NCBI RefSeq assembly: GCF_019443445.1
Contig: NZ_CP080378.1
Coordinates: 4,154,001-4,218,000 of the forward strand
Origin: Massilia sp. PAMC28688
Lineage (GTDB): Bacteria; Pseudomonadota; Gammaproteobacteria; Burkholderiales; Burkholderiaceae_D
Length of the DNA: 64,000 nucleotides
Direction of reading: 5' to 3'
The notes beneath the pieces were generated by a model. That model ran no database searches. It was not told the DNA's origin and saw only the letters and a list, made by a program, of their open reading frames with translations. Both the position numbers and the translations under genes were made by a program. Positions 9,103-16,698 of the stretch are shown one piece after another (position 1 is the first letter of the stretch; each line of letters begins with the position of its first letter).

Positions 9103-9333
9103 ATGACTATTTTTTCCGCATCAGTTTTCGACGCCACCGTGATCTACGACGGACACGAATTGTTCAAAGGGCAGGGCGCAGCCAGCGTCTGGGCCGAGAA
9201 GGTCGCAAAGGAACTGGAGATCCCCGTCACCGTGCAGAAAATCGGTACCGGCTGGGCGCTGGTGGGAAGGGTGGACGGGGTTGACTGCAAGTGGGGAGTG
9301 ATTGGCCAGCGATTGGGACGTCTCGCGCAGTAA
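9103..9333 (+). CDS. Small hypothetical protein (76 aa)
   Basis: The ATG at 9103 opens a 76-residue acidic-to-neutral soluble protein with the pattern of a small alpha/beta domain (VIYDGHELF, a helix through AEKVAKEL, then GTGWALVGRVDG). A longer reading from GTG 8980 gives 117 residues, but its extra N-terminus looks non-coding and overlaps the hairpin. No ribosome site is obvious. No family was recognised. The gene ends just before the IS2-like insertion. Confidence 0.4.
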   Translation: MTIFSASVFDATVIYDGHELFKGQGAASVWAEKVAKELEIPVTVQKIGTGWALVGRVDGVDCKWGVIGQRLGRLAQ

Positions 9334-9401
9334 GGGTCGGGCTAGCCCTGTTAATATCAGTGAGTGATCTTGCCCCCGTATAACCGGACACAGCCTATCG
9401 T

Positions 9402-10313
9402 CTAATTAGCGCCGCTTTCCTGAGCCCGGCGTGCCAGCTCCCTCCTGAACATGCGAGGCGATTTTAACTTCAACGATGAGTGCGGATGAACCTCATTGAA
9501 ATGGGTAAAGGCGTCTGGCAGTTGAGCGAGAACGACTTCGGCGTTGCTGCGGTCCATCATGCTCACGTAGTCCCGTTTAAACGTGTTCACAAAGCTCTCG
9601 GCGATACCGTTCGACTGCGGACTGCACACCGGTGTGTGTACCGGCTCGATGCCCATCTCCCGCGCCAGAGCATGCGTTTCGTGGGCGCGGTAGGCGCCAC
9701 CGTTGTCGCTCAAGAACTCCAGCCTCGTCTCGCCAACGCTCGCCTGGCCAAATCGCGCTTCGACCGCTTCCACCAGCATGTCACGCACCGGCTCGCCCGG
9801 CAGGCCCCGTTCAGCCCATGCGCGCCACGCAATGATCTCGCGGTCGCAGCAATCCTTCATGAACACGCCAGTGACGACTTCGCCGTTGTCGCAAGCGATC
9901 TCGAAGCCGTCCGAGCACCAGCGCTGATTCGGTTCGGCGACGCCAACGACGCCATCGTGCACGCGACCGCTGACCGGCCGCTTTGGCGCCTTCTGCAGCA
10001 GAAGTCGGTATTCCTTCATCACTCGGTAAAAGCGCTTGTGGTTGATCGCTTGCAGGCCCATCAAGGCGCGCGTGCGGTTGACCAGAGCGCCGGCCCGGCG
10101 GTAACCATAGGTCGGCAGCGCGGTGATCTCGGCGCGCACAGCGTCGACCAGAATGGCATCGGCAGGCTGGTGGAACGTTTGTACCGTACGACCGTCGACC
10201 CAGTCGGCAGAACGTGCCAGCATCAGCGTAACGTGAGAGCGCGCCACGCCCAGAGCAGAACAGACCGGCTTCACTGGTCGTCCTTGCCCAACAAGGGCGA
10301 GCGCGCAATCCAC
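9402..10313 (-). CDS. IS2-like transposase OrfB (DDE integrase domain)
   Basis: About 303 residues in the -1 frame relative to OrfA, beginning at a GTG inside the overlap but more likely made as an OrfAB fusion. It has the HTH_21-like linker and an rve integrase core with the catalytic acids in place: Asp in WCSDGF, Asp in FLSDNGG and Glu in NGIAESF. Length and architecture match IS2 InsD. The frame is uninterrupted, so the element may still be active. Confidence 0.93.
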   Translation of the reverse strand: MDCALALVGQGRPVKPVCSALGVARSHVTLMLARSADWVDGRTVQTFHQPADAILVDAVRAEITALPTYGYRRAGALVNRTRALMGLQAINHKRFYRVMKEYRLLLQKAPKRPVSGRVHDGVVGVAEPNQRWCSDGFEIACDNGEVVTGVFMKDCCDREIIAWRAWAERGLPGEPVRDMLVEAVEARFGQASVGETRLEFLSDNGGAYRAHETHALAREMGIEPVHTPVCSPQSNGIAESFVNTFKRDYVSMMDRSNAEVVLAQLPDAFTHFNEVHPHSSLKLKSPRMFRRELARRAQESGAN

Positions 10314-10660
10314 TTTTTTTCGCGAGCGAACTCGACTGCCTCCTTCAAGATCTCCGCTTCCATCGTTTTCTTGCCGAGCATGCGCTGCAGCTGGGCGATC
10401 TGGGCACGGGCGGCAGCCAGTTCGCTGGCCGGCACCACCGACTCACCCGCGGTGACCGCGGTGAGTGCGCCTTCGCGTTCGAGTTTGCGCCAATTGAACA
10501 GCTGGCTGGCCCCAACGCCATGCTTGCGGGCCACCAGTGACACGTTCATTCCGGGCTCGTATGTCTCGCGTACCAGCGCCGCTTTTTCATCGGCAGACCA
10601 GCGCCTGCGGCGCTCCTGGGATACCGTCACCACTTCGATTGTTTGCTTGTTCCTAGTCAT
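10271..10660 (-). CDS. IS2-like transposase OrfA (DNA-binding helix-turn-helix)
   Basis: A 129-residue OrfA protein. It has an N-terminal helix-turn-helix ([14 protein letters not shown] then [10 protein letters not shown] and QLFNWRK) for binding the element's ends, followed by a leucine-zipper-like coil (about 75-115) used for multimer formation. ATG 10660 is preferred over a GTG six bases earlier. Near the 3' end the mRNA carries seven A then G (complement of 10313-10320). A -1 slip there would fuse OrfA to OrfB, giving active transposase, as known for IS3-family elements. The unshifted product acts as a repressor or regulator in relatives. Confidence 0.92.
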   Translation of the reverse strand: MTRNKQTIEVVTVSQERRRRWSADEKAALVRETYEPGMNVSLVARKHGVGASQLFNWRKLEREGALTAVTAGESVVPASELAAARAQIAQLQRMLGKKTMEAEILKEAVEFAREKKWIARSPLLGKDDQ

Positions 10661-10735
10661 AAACACAGTCCTATTCCTATCCGTAAGAATAACGCATAGG
10701 CTGTGTCTGGTGAATCAGGGGGCTATCTCAGTGAG

Positions 10736-10955
10736 TCACATCACCATTTACGGTCTACGAACCAATGGAGAAGCGGAGTCCTTTATATTTTTTTTAGTAA
10801 GTTTGTGACCCTGACCGGGGGGCACTATGGAGTGGACTCGGAAAAAACGATGATCTCCGGAGGTCCAGCCACGCCTGCCGAAGCATGGCGGGGCCGTTTC
10901 ATCCTCAAACGTAGAACCTGTTTTACCAACAGCTCGCTTTATACAGCACCTAGTA
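10736..10955. other. Spacer between two insertion sequences
   Basis: 220 bases between the IS2-like and first IS5 elements. It is lower in GC than the chromosome to the left, with a run of eight T near 10790 and short open frames only. No gene, RNA or repeat was recognised. It may be the remnant of whatever once joined the NAD locus to the T6SS island. Confidence 0.5.
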
Positions 10956-10959
10956 CTAG

Positions 10960-12174
10960 GGAGGCGCTGATCAATTGACGATTTCAGCGGGTTCCCGAAA
11001 TTTGGAGGAATCGACCTCGCCGAAGAATCGCGACGCGCTTTTTCGGGGCCGTTTCTGCCGGGTTTTCAACGAAATTGCAGTATTCCTTGCGCCTTTCGGC
11101 ACTCAGGACACTCTTCGGGTTTCAGTGATCGTAAATCGCCGGCCGGCCAGCACCAGATTGGCGAAGCCGAACAGTGTGAACAACTGGGCGGTGTTCTTCG
11201 CCAAGCCACGGTAGCGCGTCTTCCGATGACGGAACAGGTTCTTGATGACATGAAATGGATGCTCGACTTTCGCGCGCACGCTCGCCTTGAGATGCTCAAG
11301 CTTTTCGGTCATGCGGCCGAGCTTGTTCTTCGGCAGCGCCTTGCGTTTGGCGCGCTTCATCGCCACGTGCCAGGTCACCGGTTTGCCGATGTTCTCGGCC
11401 CGCTTTTCAACGCCCTGATAACCGGCGTCGCCAAAGGCCGCCACTTCATCGCCGTGCAGCAGAGCGTGTGCTTGCGTCACATCGGAGACATTGCCAGCGG
11501 TGCCCACGACGGTATGCACAAGGCCCGATGCAGCGTCAACGCCGATGTGCGCTTTCATCCCGAAATGCCAGTCATTGCCCTTCTTCGATTGGTGCATTTC
11601 CGGGTCGCGCTCGCCGTCTTTGTTTTTGGTCGACGGTGGCGCGGCAATCAAGGTGGCATCCACAATGGTCCCTTCGCGCATCATCAATCCTTTGGCCGCC
11701 AGGTGCGCGTTGATCGCTTCGAAGATCTTCTGCGTCAGCCCCTTTGCTTCGAGCAAGTGGCGAAACTTGAGCAGCGTCGTCGCGTCCGGTGCGCTCTCGC
11801 GATTGAGGTCTATACCAACAAAAGCGCGGATCGCCTGGCTGTCGTAAATGGCGTCCTCAATACCCTCATCGGACAGACCAAAACACTGCTGGGCCACATA
11901 CATGCGCAGCATGCGCGCCAAGCCGATCGGCGGACGGCCTGCACCAGTCACCTTCGGATAGTGCGGCTCGATCAGCTTATGCAGCTTGCCCCACGGCGTC
12001 GCCACGTCGATCTCAGCGAGGAAGCGGTCGCGGCGCGTCAGCTTCTTCTTAGCGGCGTACTCAAGGTCGGAAAAGCTCTTTTGCATGATCGATGGCGGCG
12101 CGGTGAAAGTACCGGTATTGTCTCAGGTCTGGCTGACGATGGAAACGTCCGCGCTTGAATTAATCAGCGTCTCC
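10960..12174 (-). mobile_element. IS5-family insertion sequence, copy 1 (1215 bp)
   Basis: Terminal repeats begin GGAGGCGCTGATCAATT at the left and, on the opposite strand, GGAGACGCTGATTAATT at the right. CTAG lies directly outside both ends (10956-10959 and 12175-12178), a perfect four-base YTAR duplication typical of IS5. The sequence appears identical to copy 2 at 53227-54441 except for G versus T near 11047, outside the transposase gene. Confidence 0.95.
11103..12086 (-). CDS. IS5-family transposase, copy 1
   Basis: A 327-residue intact IS5-subgroup transposase. It begins with the MQKSFSDLEYAAKKK segment typical of this group, has an N-terminal DUF772-type domain (RPPIGLARMLRMY), then a DDE core with Asp in IVDATLI, Asp in AFGDAGYQG and the glutamate-bearing region near VEHPFHVIKNLF. 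The product cuts and joins the element's ends. It is identical in protein sequence to the copy at 53370, so exchange between the copies is possible. Confidence 0.95.
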   Translation of the reverse strand: MQKSFSDLEYAAKKKLTRRDRFLAEIDVATPWGKLHKLIEPHYPKVTGAGRPPIGLARMLRMYVAQQCFGLSDEGIEDAIYDSQAIRAFVGIDLNRESAPDATTLLKFRHLLEAKGLTQKIFEAINAHLAAKGLMMREGTIVDATLIAAPPSTKNKDGERDPEMHQSKKGNDWHFGMKAHIGVDAASGLVHTVVGTAGNVSDVTQAHALLHGDEVAAFGDAGYQGVEKRAENIGKPVTWHVAMKRAKRKALPKNKLGRMTEKLEHLKASVRAKVEHPFHVIKNLFRHRKTRYRGLAKNTAQLFTLFGFANLVLAGRRFTITETRRVS

Positions 12175-12202
12175 CTAGTTCAAAAGATGAGCACAATATA
12201 TC

Positions 12203-12886
12203 TTAAAGCGTCCGCATTTTGGCAATCTGGATAACCGCGCTTGATTCAAGCTCTGCGATAGATGAGTAGGTTCCCCCCAGTTCATCCCATACCGAGTTTG
12301 GTATTTTCGAGAATACAGAGGGTGACGCCACCATAAATTTTGCGCAGTCCGGAGGTTTTTTGCCACTATTATCCGGTACAAAGTATTGGTGTTTACAGCT
12401 ATCGTGCGCGAATATCATTTGTTGAATTTTCTGTTCTTGGGAAAGATAGTAAAAAGGATCTCCGCTACTTGGGACTGGATGTTCATAGAGCTGCCCGTCC
12501 TTTCCTTGGTAAGCATTCACCCTCTGGCCCGAGCTGTTTTCGTAAGTATTGTGGTGAAAGGGAATATTGCTTCGCTCTCCGGCTGTATTAACCGAAATCC
12601 ACTTGACGTTTCCACTGATTTGATCTGGGTCGCCGATGAGTTCGTCTACGCTGCCCTTTAGTCTCAATATTCCGTTTGGCGGTACTCTCACCGCGTCACC
12701 CAATGGATCGGTTTCTGTCGCCGCGCCATCTTTCTGGTCGAAGAAGACGAATACCGGCCCGGTGAAGTCTGCAGGCACTAAATAAACAAGTGATCTTTTC
12801 ACGGGATCTTGGCTTCCAAGAAAATAATGCAGTGCCGCCGCGCAGAGCAGAAACACGAGTATTTTTGGATTCATTCCCGGGATCAT
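12203..12886 (-). CDS. Exported hypothetical protein, DUF6843-like, in effector-immunity cluster
   Basis: A 227-residue protein with an N-terminal hydrophobic segment (about 7-24) and then a beta-rich domain opening YLVPADFTGPVFVFFDQ. That opening resembles DUF6843 proteins (tentative; from memory of the pattern). The C-terminal half has three cysteines and an aromatic core. GAGGAGG seven bases before the ATG is a strong ribosome site. It is the last gene of the minus run after vgrG1 and its effector, and IS5 copy 1 inserted 28 bases beyond its stop. Placement and export suggest an immunity or accessory role in the periplasm; the function is not known. Confidence 0.7.
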   Translation of the reverse strand: MIPGMNPKILVFLLCAAALHYFLGSQDPVKRSLVYLVPADFTGPVFVFFDQKDGAATETDPLGDAVRVPPNGILRLKGSVDELIGDPDQISGNVKWISVNTAGERSNIPFHHNTYENSSGQRVNAYQGKDGQLYEHPVPSSGDPFYYLSQEQKIQQMIFAHDSCKHQYFVPDNSGKKPPDCAKFMVASPSVFSKIPNSVWDELGGTYSSIAELESSAVIQIAKMRTL

Positions 12887-12887
12887 T

Positions 12888-12974
12888 TTACTCCTCCTCT
12901 AACTTAATATCGGCAATCTCACATTTGTTGTGAGCGTCATACCAACCGCCGTTGGGGTCACGAGTGATGCGCAT
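12888..12974 (-). CDS. Very small ORF or gene remnant (28 aa)
   Basis: ATG at 12974 opens 28 codons that read like real protein (RITRDPNGGWYDAHNK then CEIADIKLEEE) and stop one base before the next start. The strong ribosome site of the DUF6843-like gene lies inside its last three Glu codons. An in-frame stop sits just upstream of the ATG. It may be a translated leader or the C-terminal scrap of a lost gene. Confidence 0.3.
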   Translation of the reverse strand: MRITRDPNGGWYDAHNKCEIADIKLEEE

Positions 12975-13137
12975 TGTGCTTTGCTAGCGGCATGAAAAAT
13001 GATGGCGTACAGAGTTCCGTTGCAATGCGGTTGCAATGGTCGCGTATGCGGGATAGATAGTCGCAACGCAATTTGGCGGTAGGCAATCGTGGCTCTGGCT
13101 CGACCGCTGGACAAACTGGACTGAATTGGGACGGCAA

Positions 13138-13629
13138 TTACGTTTGGAAATCGAGAACAAAATATAGCAAGATCCTTTCTCCCGAGAGGCACGCGAATCC
13201 TGGAACCTCCTTACCGGAAGGAAGGGTTGCGCTGTAAAATCGACACGGGTTCTTTGATTTGCCTATCGGAGTGTTCATCAGAATGCGTTTGGAAGTATCG
13301 CTCAACCAGTGCCGAACAGCGTTTGGGGGCGGGTAATCCATTTCGATCCGTGTAGTATCTTCAAACCATCGCCTATCTAGCGGAGATATTTCTGCAACTA
13401 GCATCGTCGATTCATAGTTAGTTCCATAGAAGCCAGGAATAGGGTCCGGGTACTCGAACTCCTCCCATTTGACAGAATCATATTGAATCGGAAGGTTGAT
13501 TATATTCCTCAGCCCTACTTTATTCGTCGACGGCTCCTTTGTTGTAGGGATGTCGGGTGCGCATCCCGCGAGTAACACCACAAGACAAATGAAGAATGCA
13601 CGTGGGAAACGGTTAGAATTGAGTTTCAT
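13138..13629 (-). CDS. Putative immunity lipoprotein, tandem copy B
   Basis: A 163-residue lipoprotein: signal peptide with lipobox LLAGC and Cys23 as the lipidated residue. The mature part is clearly paralogous to its upstream neighbour at 13653 (shared LRNIINLPI, VDRRWFE/LDRRWFE, IEM-YP, TPIGK, NPCR-YS and ACLS blocks). No named family was recognised. Two cysteines (in NPCR and FACLS) are kept in both copies and may pair. The tandem copies lie downstream of vgrG1 and the metallopeptidase-like effector, where immunity genes are usual, and the export signal fits protection in the periplasm. Confidence 0.7.
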   Translation of the reverse strand: MKLNSNRFPRAFFICLVVLLAGCAPDIPTTKEPSTNKVGLRNIINLPIQYDSVKWEEFEYPDPIPGFYGTNYESTMLVAEISPLDRRWFEDTTRIEMDYPPPNAVRHWLSDTSKRILMNTPIGKSKNPCRFYSATLPSGKEVPGFACLSGERILLYFVLDFQT

Positions 13630-13652
13630 ATCAATGAACTGACTGTAGCGTT

Positions 13653-14138
13653 CTAGCTTGCGAAATCGAGGATGAAATATAGAAGTGCTTTTTGGTCAGA
13701 AAGGCAAGCATAGCCAACTACTGGCGCGCCAGATTCGATGGTCGTTGAGTAATATCTGCAAGGATTATCTGGTTTGCCTATGGGGGTCTTCTTCAGAATG
13801 TTCTTCGAGGAGGCGGTAAGCCATTGTCTGATCGCATTTTGCGCAGGATATTCCATTTCAATTGTAGCCGTGCTCTCAAACCAGCGTCTATCCACTGGCG
13901 AGACTTCTGCGATGAGCAACGTCTTTTCATAGTTGTACGCCACGAACCCGTTTGTTGGTTCGGGATAGCGAAACACTTCCCAAGTGGCAGTCTGAAATGG
14001 AATCGGAAGCTTGAGGACATTTCGAAGTGCGGCTAGATCAGTTGACGGGTATGGTGCAATGTCAACCTCAGGTGTACAAGCCGTAATAGCCAGCACCATT
14101 CCACAACTCGCCCCAGTTTTAAAACGAAGATTGAACAA
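13653..14138 (-). CDS. Putative immunity lipoprotein, tandem copy A
   Basis: A 161-residue lipoprotein with lipobox AITAC and Cys21. Most of the mature chain aligns with the 13138 gene product by eye, including the conserved DRRWFE and TPIGKP segments, so the pair arose by tandem duplication. The two genes are separated by 23 bases. Base composition is noticeably richer in A and T than the T6SS structural genes, in keeping with acquired effector-immunity cargo. Function is inferred from position only; a role as an adaptor or plain envelope lipoprotein is not excluded. Confidence 0.7.
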   Translation of the reverse strand: MFNLRFKTGASCGMVLAITACTPEVDIAPYPSTDLAALRNVLKLPIPFQTATWEVFRYPEPTNGFVAYNYEKTLLIAEVSPVDRRWFESTATIEMEYPAQNAIRQWLTASSKNILKKTPIGKPDNPCRYYSTTIESGAPVVGYACLSDQKALLYFILDFAS

Positions 14139-14204
14139 ACAGACTCACTTTCTCAGTAGTTCCACTATCTGCCTATGCCGGTGCGAAGATCGAAAGTAGC
14201 CTGT

Positions 14205-15230
14205 TTAATCATGAGGGTAAGAGAAAATAAGCGGCTTTTCCGGTGTCGGTCCTGTGAACGACACACCCAAGCGTGATGCACAGAAACTTTCGATCTCGTT
14301 CCACCGGTCATTAAGACGCGGGCTGCTTAGAACACCTTCGTCCGGGAAGTTGTAGCGCAAAGCTTCCACCACGGCATATCTTACCGATTCTTCCCGCTCA
14401 TTTACCCAGTAGGTCTTAAGATCACTTCTCAAAAGCGGACACAGCACAGCCAAGCTCTTCTTTGTTCCGATTAGACCCAAAGTTTCAATGACGGGAACGA
14501 CATGTTTGCCGTCGCGCGCCGCCCCGACATCATAAAAATCGTTCTTCGGCGCAGGAGGAGCTTCCTCGATAGCTGTATTTAGTTTTGCCAAGAAGCGTGA
14601 CTCTAGATCAGTATCGCCAAGTGCGGCTTGCGCGATTTGTACATGGCGGATTTGCTGCTCGTCCATTTCGGCGTCGGCTGCAAGAGCGATTACCATCGGA
14701 AGGCTGTCTAAAGCTTTAGCCTTCGCCGCTATCAAAAGAAAATGCGGGTTCTTCGCTTTAAGGGAATTAATAATAATTTCTTTTGATTCAAATAGGTCTT
14801 CCGGACGGCAAAAGTGAAGTAGCGCCCGGCGCGCTGCAGCGGCTGCGCGGTCACGTTTGGCAAAGCCTTCAATCATCAACATTTTGATAATGTTCGAGTC
14901 GCGGATGACTCGTCGCTGTCCTTGTGTTGGAGTATCCATTTGTAAACCAATCTTCACGAGGAGGGCGACAAATTGCGCGCGCGCTTCACTGTCGGAGCGT
15001 TCAAGCACTCGACGGAGATTTTCGGCAGAAAGTGGTTTCAGCCTTTGGTTCACAATGATCGACGCCGCTATATCGTCTAACTGTGCTGGGCTAGCAGTTA
15101 GCACGCGGTGTACGAGATCTGAGTTGTTTGGGCGCAAAATATTTCCCTTCGCGTTTGATGCAATATAAAGGCTCAGGATTGTCACAGTGAAAAATATTGT
15201 TTGATGCGCGATGCTTTTGCCTAGTTTCAT
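14205..15230 (-). CDS. Exported helical-repeat protein, candidate immunity factor
   Basis: A 341-residue protein with a signal peptide (residues 1 to about 28) and a long all-helical body made of 30-40 residue repeats resembling HEAT or ARM units (for example around HVQIAQAALGD, VVPVIETLGLIGT and SVRYAVVEALRY). HEAT-like solenoids are known scaffolds for blocking toxins. The gene starts 10 bases after the stop of the metallopeptidase-like effector, making it the best placed candidate for its cognate immunity protein in the periplasm. No catalytic motif is seen. The assignment is inference. Confidence 0.65.
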   Translation of the reverse strand: MKLGKSIAHQTIFFTVTILSLYIASNAKGNILRPNNSDLVHRVLTASPAQLDDIAASIIVNQRLKPLSAENLRRVLERSDSEARAQFVALLVKIGLQMDTPTQGQRRVIRDSNIIKMLMIEGFAKRDRAAAAARRALLHFCRPEDLFESKEIIINSLKAKNPHFLLIAAKAKALDSLPMVIALAADAEMDEQQIRHVQIAQAALGDTDLESRFLAKLNTAIEEAPPAPKNDFYDVGAARDGKHVVPVIETLGLIGTKKSLAVLCPLLRSDLKTYWVNEREESVRYAVVEALRYNFPDEGVLSSPRLNDRWNEIESFCASRLGVSFTGPTPEKPLIFSYPHD

Positions 15231-15240
15231 TCAGTCTGTC

Positions 15241-16698
15241 CTATTCTCGCGGCACCGAATCCCATTGGTTTTGAGTCCCTTGGCTCCGCTTCAGAGTTCG
15301 CGGACAATATCGAAGGCGATAATCTTTGAAGGCATTGACGTAGTGCATCATATTGGTTTCATCGACAATATCTCTCAAGTCGAGCGCGCGATGGACTACC
15401 TCATGTACCACGACCCACTTGAGCGAGTCTTTCTCGGCGTGCTCTTCTTGGACAAACATTAGTCCCGATCCCGCGATTCCCTGCGCTGGGTACCGTATAA
15501 TTGTTCCGGGCTGATGAGTAAACTTCAACGGCGTTGCCAGAATTCCGATATTGCCGTCGACAAATTTTACTAGGACTGACTCTTTGGTGACACCATCCCC
15601 AATTTCCACAGTCTTTCCGGCAATGAATGTCGATCCCGCTATGGTGACTGTAGTGCTACCTGCTAGCGCCGTATTACCGAGGAAATAGGCGAAGTCAATT
15701 TTCTTGACCACAATTACCCGATAGTGGGTTTCGGCAAAGCTTTCTAAAAGTTTATCAAAAACTTTTACCATCGGGCCACCGTCATTTCCCATGTCGTAAA
15801 CTAGCGCATCGCCTGCTGCGCCCTTAAAATCAATATGGGTTACCCTATTTTGCCCATTTAGATTTTCCATTTCCAGTCTCGCGACAGCGTCCTTCAAATA
15901 CTTGTTTGCTTCGACCCCGTGGGCGGCGTAATCAATATCTGGCCATCTTAGTGCAGTCCCCGGCCTCCCAAAGTCAGAAAATTTTGCAATAACTACTTTT
16001 GCTACGAACTCCTCGTAAACGTGGATCGATAATGTAGCAAAAACCTCTTTCGATAGGCAACGAACCGTTGCTGAAAGGGTAGTGGACGCCTTCACATGCT
16101 CCCCGGCGTCAATGCGAAGGTCAAACTTAGTCGTGGCGGGTGGCGGCGTGGCTGTGCAGATCTTGGGATTTGCTGTATTAAATTCAAAATCGCTGCTATC
16201 TGCACCGCCCTCAATGTGCACTGCCACAAAGGTATGCCCGGTGCTCATTACGGAAAGATGGTTGTCGGCATCTTCATATGGCGTGTCGTAGTCATCAAAG
16301 CCGTACATTTGATTTGCGGAAGCGGAGAAGGTTACTTTAGCGACCGTTATACTGACAGTCTTTGATTTTTTGGAACCGTCATGTGCCGTACGCGTTACGG
16401 TGATCGTTTCGCTGTCGCGGTCTGTTCCGGGAGTGTCGAGAGCACCGACAAAAATTTGATTCCCGCTGCTGTTTTCCAGCTTGATTTTTGAGCTATGAGT
16501 GCTCCAATGAAAAGTTCCTGGCAGATCGCCAGGGAGGTCGGCCGCACTCATTGCCACGCGGCTGCCCACTTTCATGATCCTGCAGCGAGCAGTGACTACG
16601 AAATCTTCAGAGACACGACCTCTCAATCGGACCTCCTTGCGTTGGGTGTTGTCGATCGGTGAGGTGAGCGAGCTGCCGAGTATTTTTAATTTTTCCAT
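15241..16698 (-). CDS. Candidate T6SS zinc metallopeptidase effector
   Basis: A 485-residue protein whose ATG overlaps the vgrG1 stop (TAATG), so the two are translated together. Residues about 1-250 are beta-rich, with repeated Ig-like strands (ITVTRTAHDG, VTFSAS and similar). The C-terminal third contains the zincin motif HEVVH at 432-436 in a WVVVHEVVHRALDLRD context, followed by DETNMMHY, which could supply a third ligand and a Met-turn. There is no signal peptide, as expected for T6SS cargo. Predicted role: a toxin carried by VgrG1 that cleaves protein or peptide targets in prey. The family is not recognised; toxicity is inferred from position and motif. Confidence 0.7.
   Translation of the reverse strand: MEKLKILGSSLTSPIDNTQRKEVRLRGRVSEDFVVTARCRIMKVGSRVAMSAADLPGDLPGTFHWSTHSSKIKLENSSGNQIFVGALDTPGTDRDSETITVTRTAHDGSKKSKTVSITVAKVTFSASANQMYGFDDYDTPYEDADNHLSVMSTGHTFVAVHIEGGADSSDFEFNTANPKICTATPPPATTKFDLRIDAGEHVKASTTLSATVRCLSKEVFATLSIHVYEEFVAKVVIAKFSDFGRPGTALRWPDIDYAAHGVEANKYLKDAVARLEMENLNGQNRVTHIDFKGAAGDALVYDMGNDGGPMVKVFDKLLESFAETHYRVIVVKKIDFAYFLGNTALAGSTTVTIAGSTFIAGKTVEIGDGVTKESVLVKFVDGNIGILATPLKFTHQPGTIIRYPAQGIAGSGLMFVQEEHAEKDSLKWVVVHEVVHRALDLRDIVDETNMMHYVNAFKDYRLRYCPRTLKRSQGTQNQWDSVPRE

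Larger units (their letters stand above)
9365..10730 (-). mobile_element. IS3-family insertion sequence, IS2-like, intact (1366 bp)
   Basis: The ends are defined by imperfect inverted repeats (TGATCTTGCCCCC at the left; the complement of the right end reads TGAGATAGCCCCCT), both continuing to a shared ACACAGCCTAT. GTGAG occurs directly outside on both sides (9360-9364 and 10731-10735), a perfect five-base target duplication as made by IS2. The element carries overlapping orfA and orfB on the minus strand with a slippery A7G. Confidence 0.93.

Noticed and set aside
10313..10320. Frame break between IS2-like orfA and orfB as a pseudogene signal
   Set aside because: Seven A then G is the programmed -1 slip site expected in IS3-family elements, so the element is judged intact. 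The same holds for the A6G in the IS407-like element.
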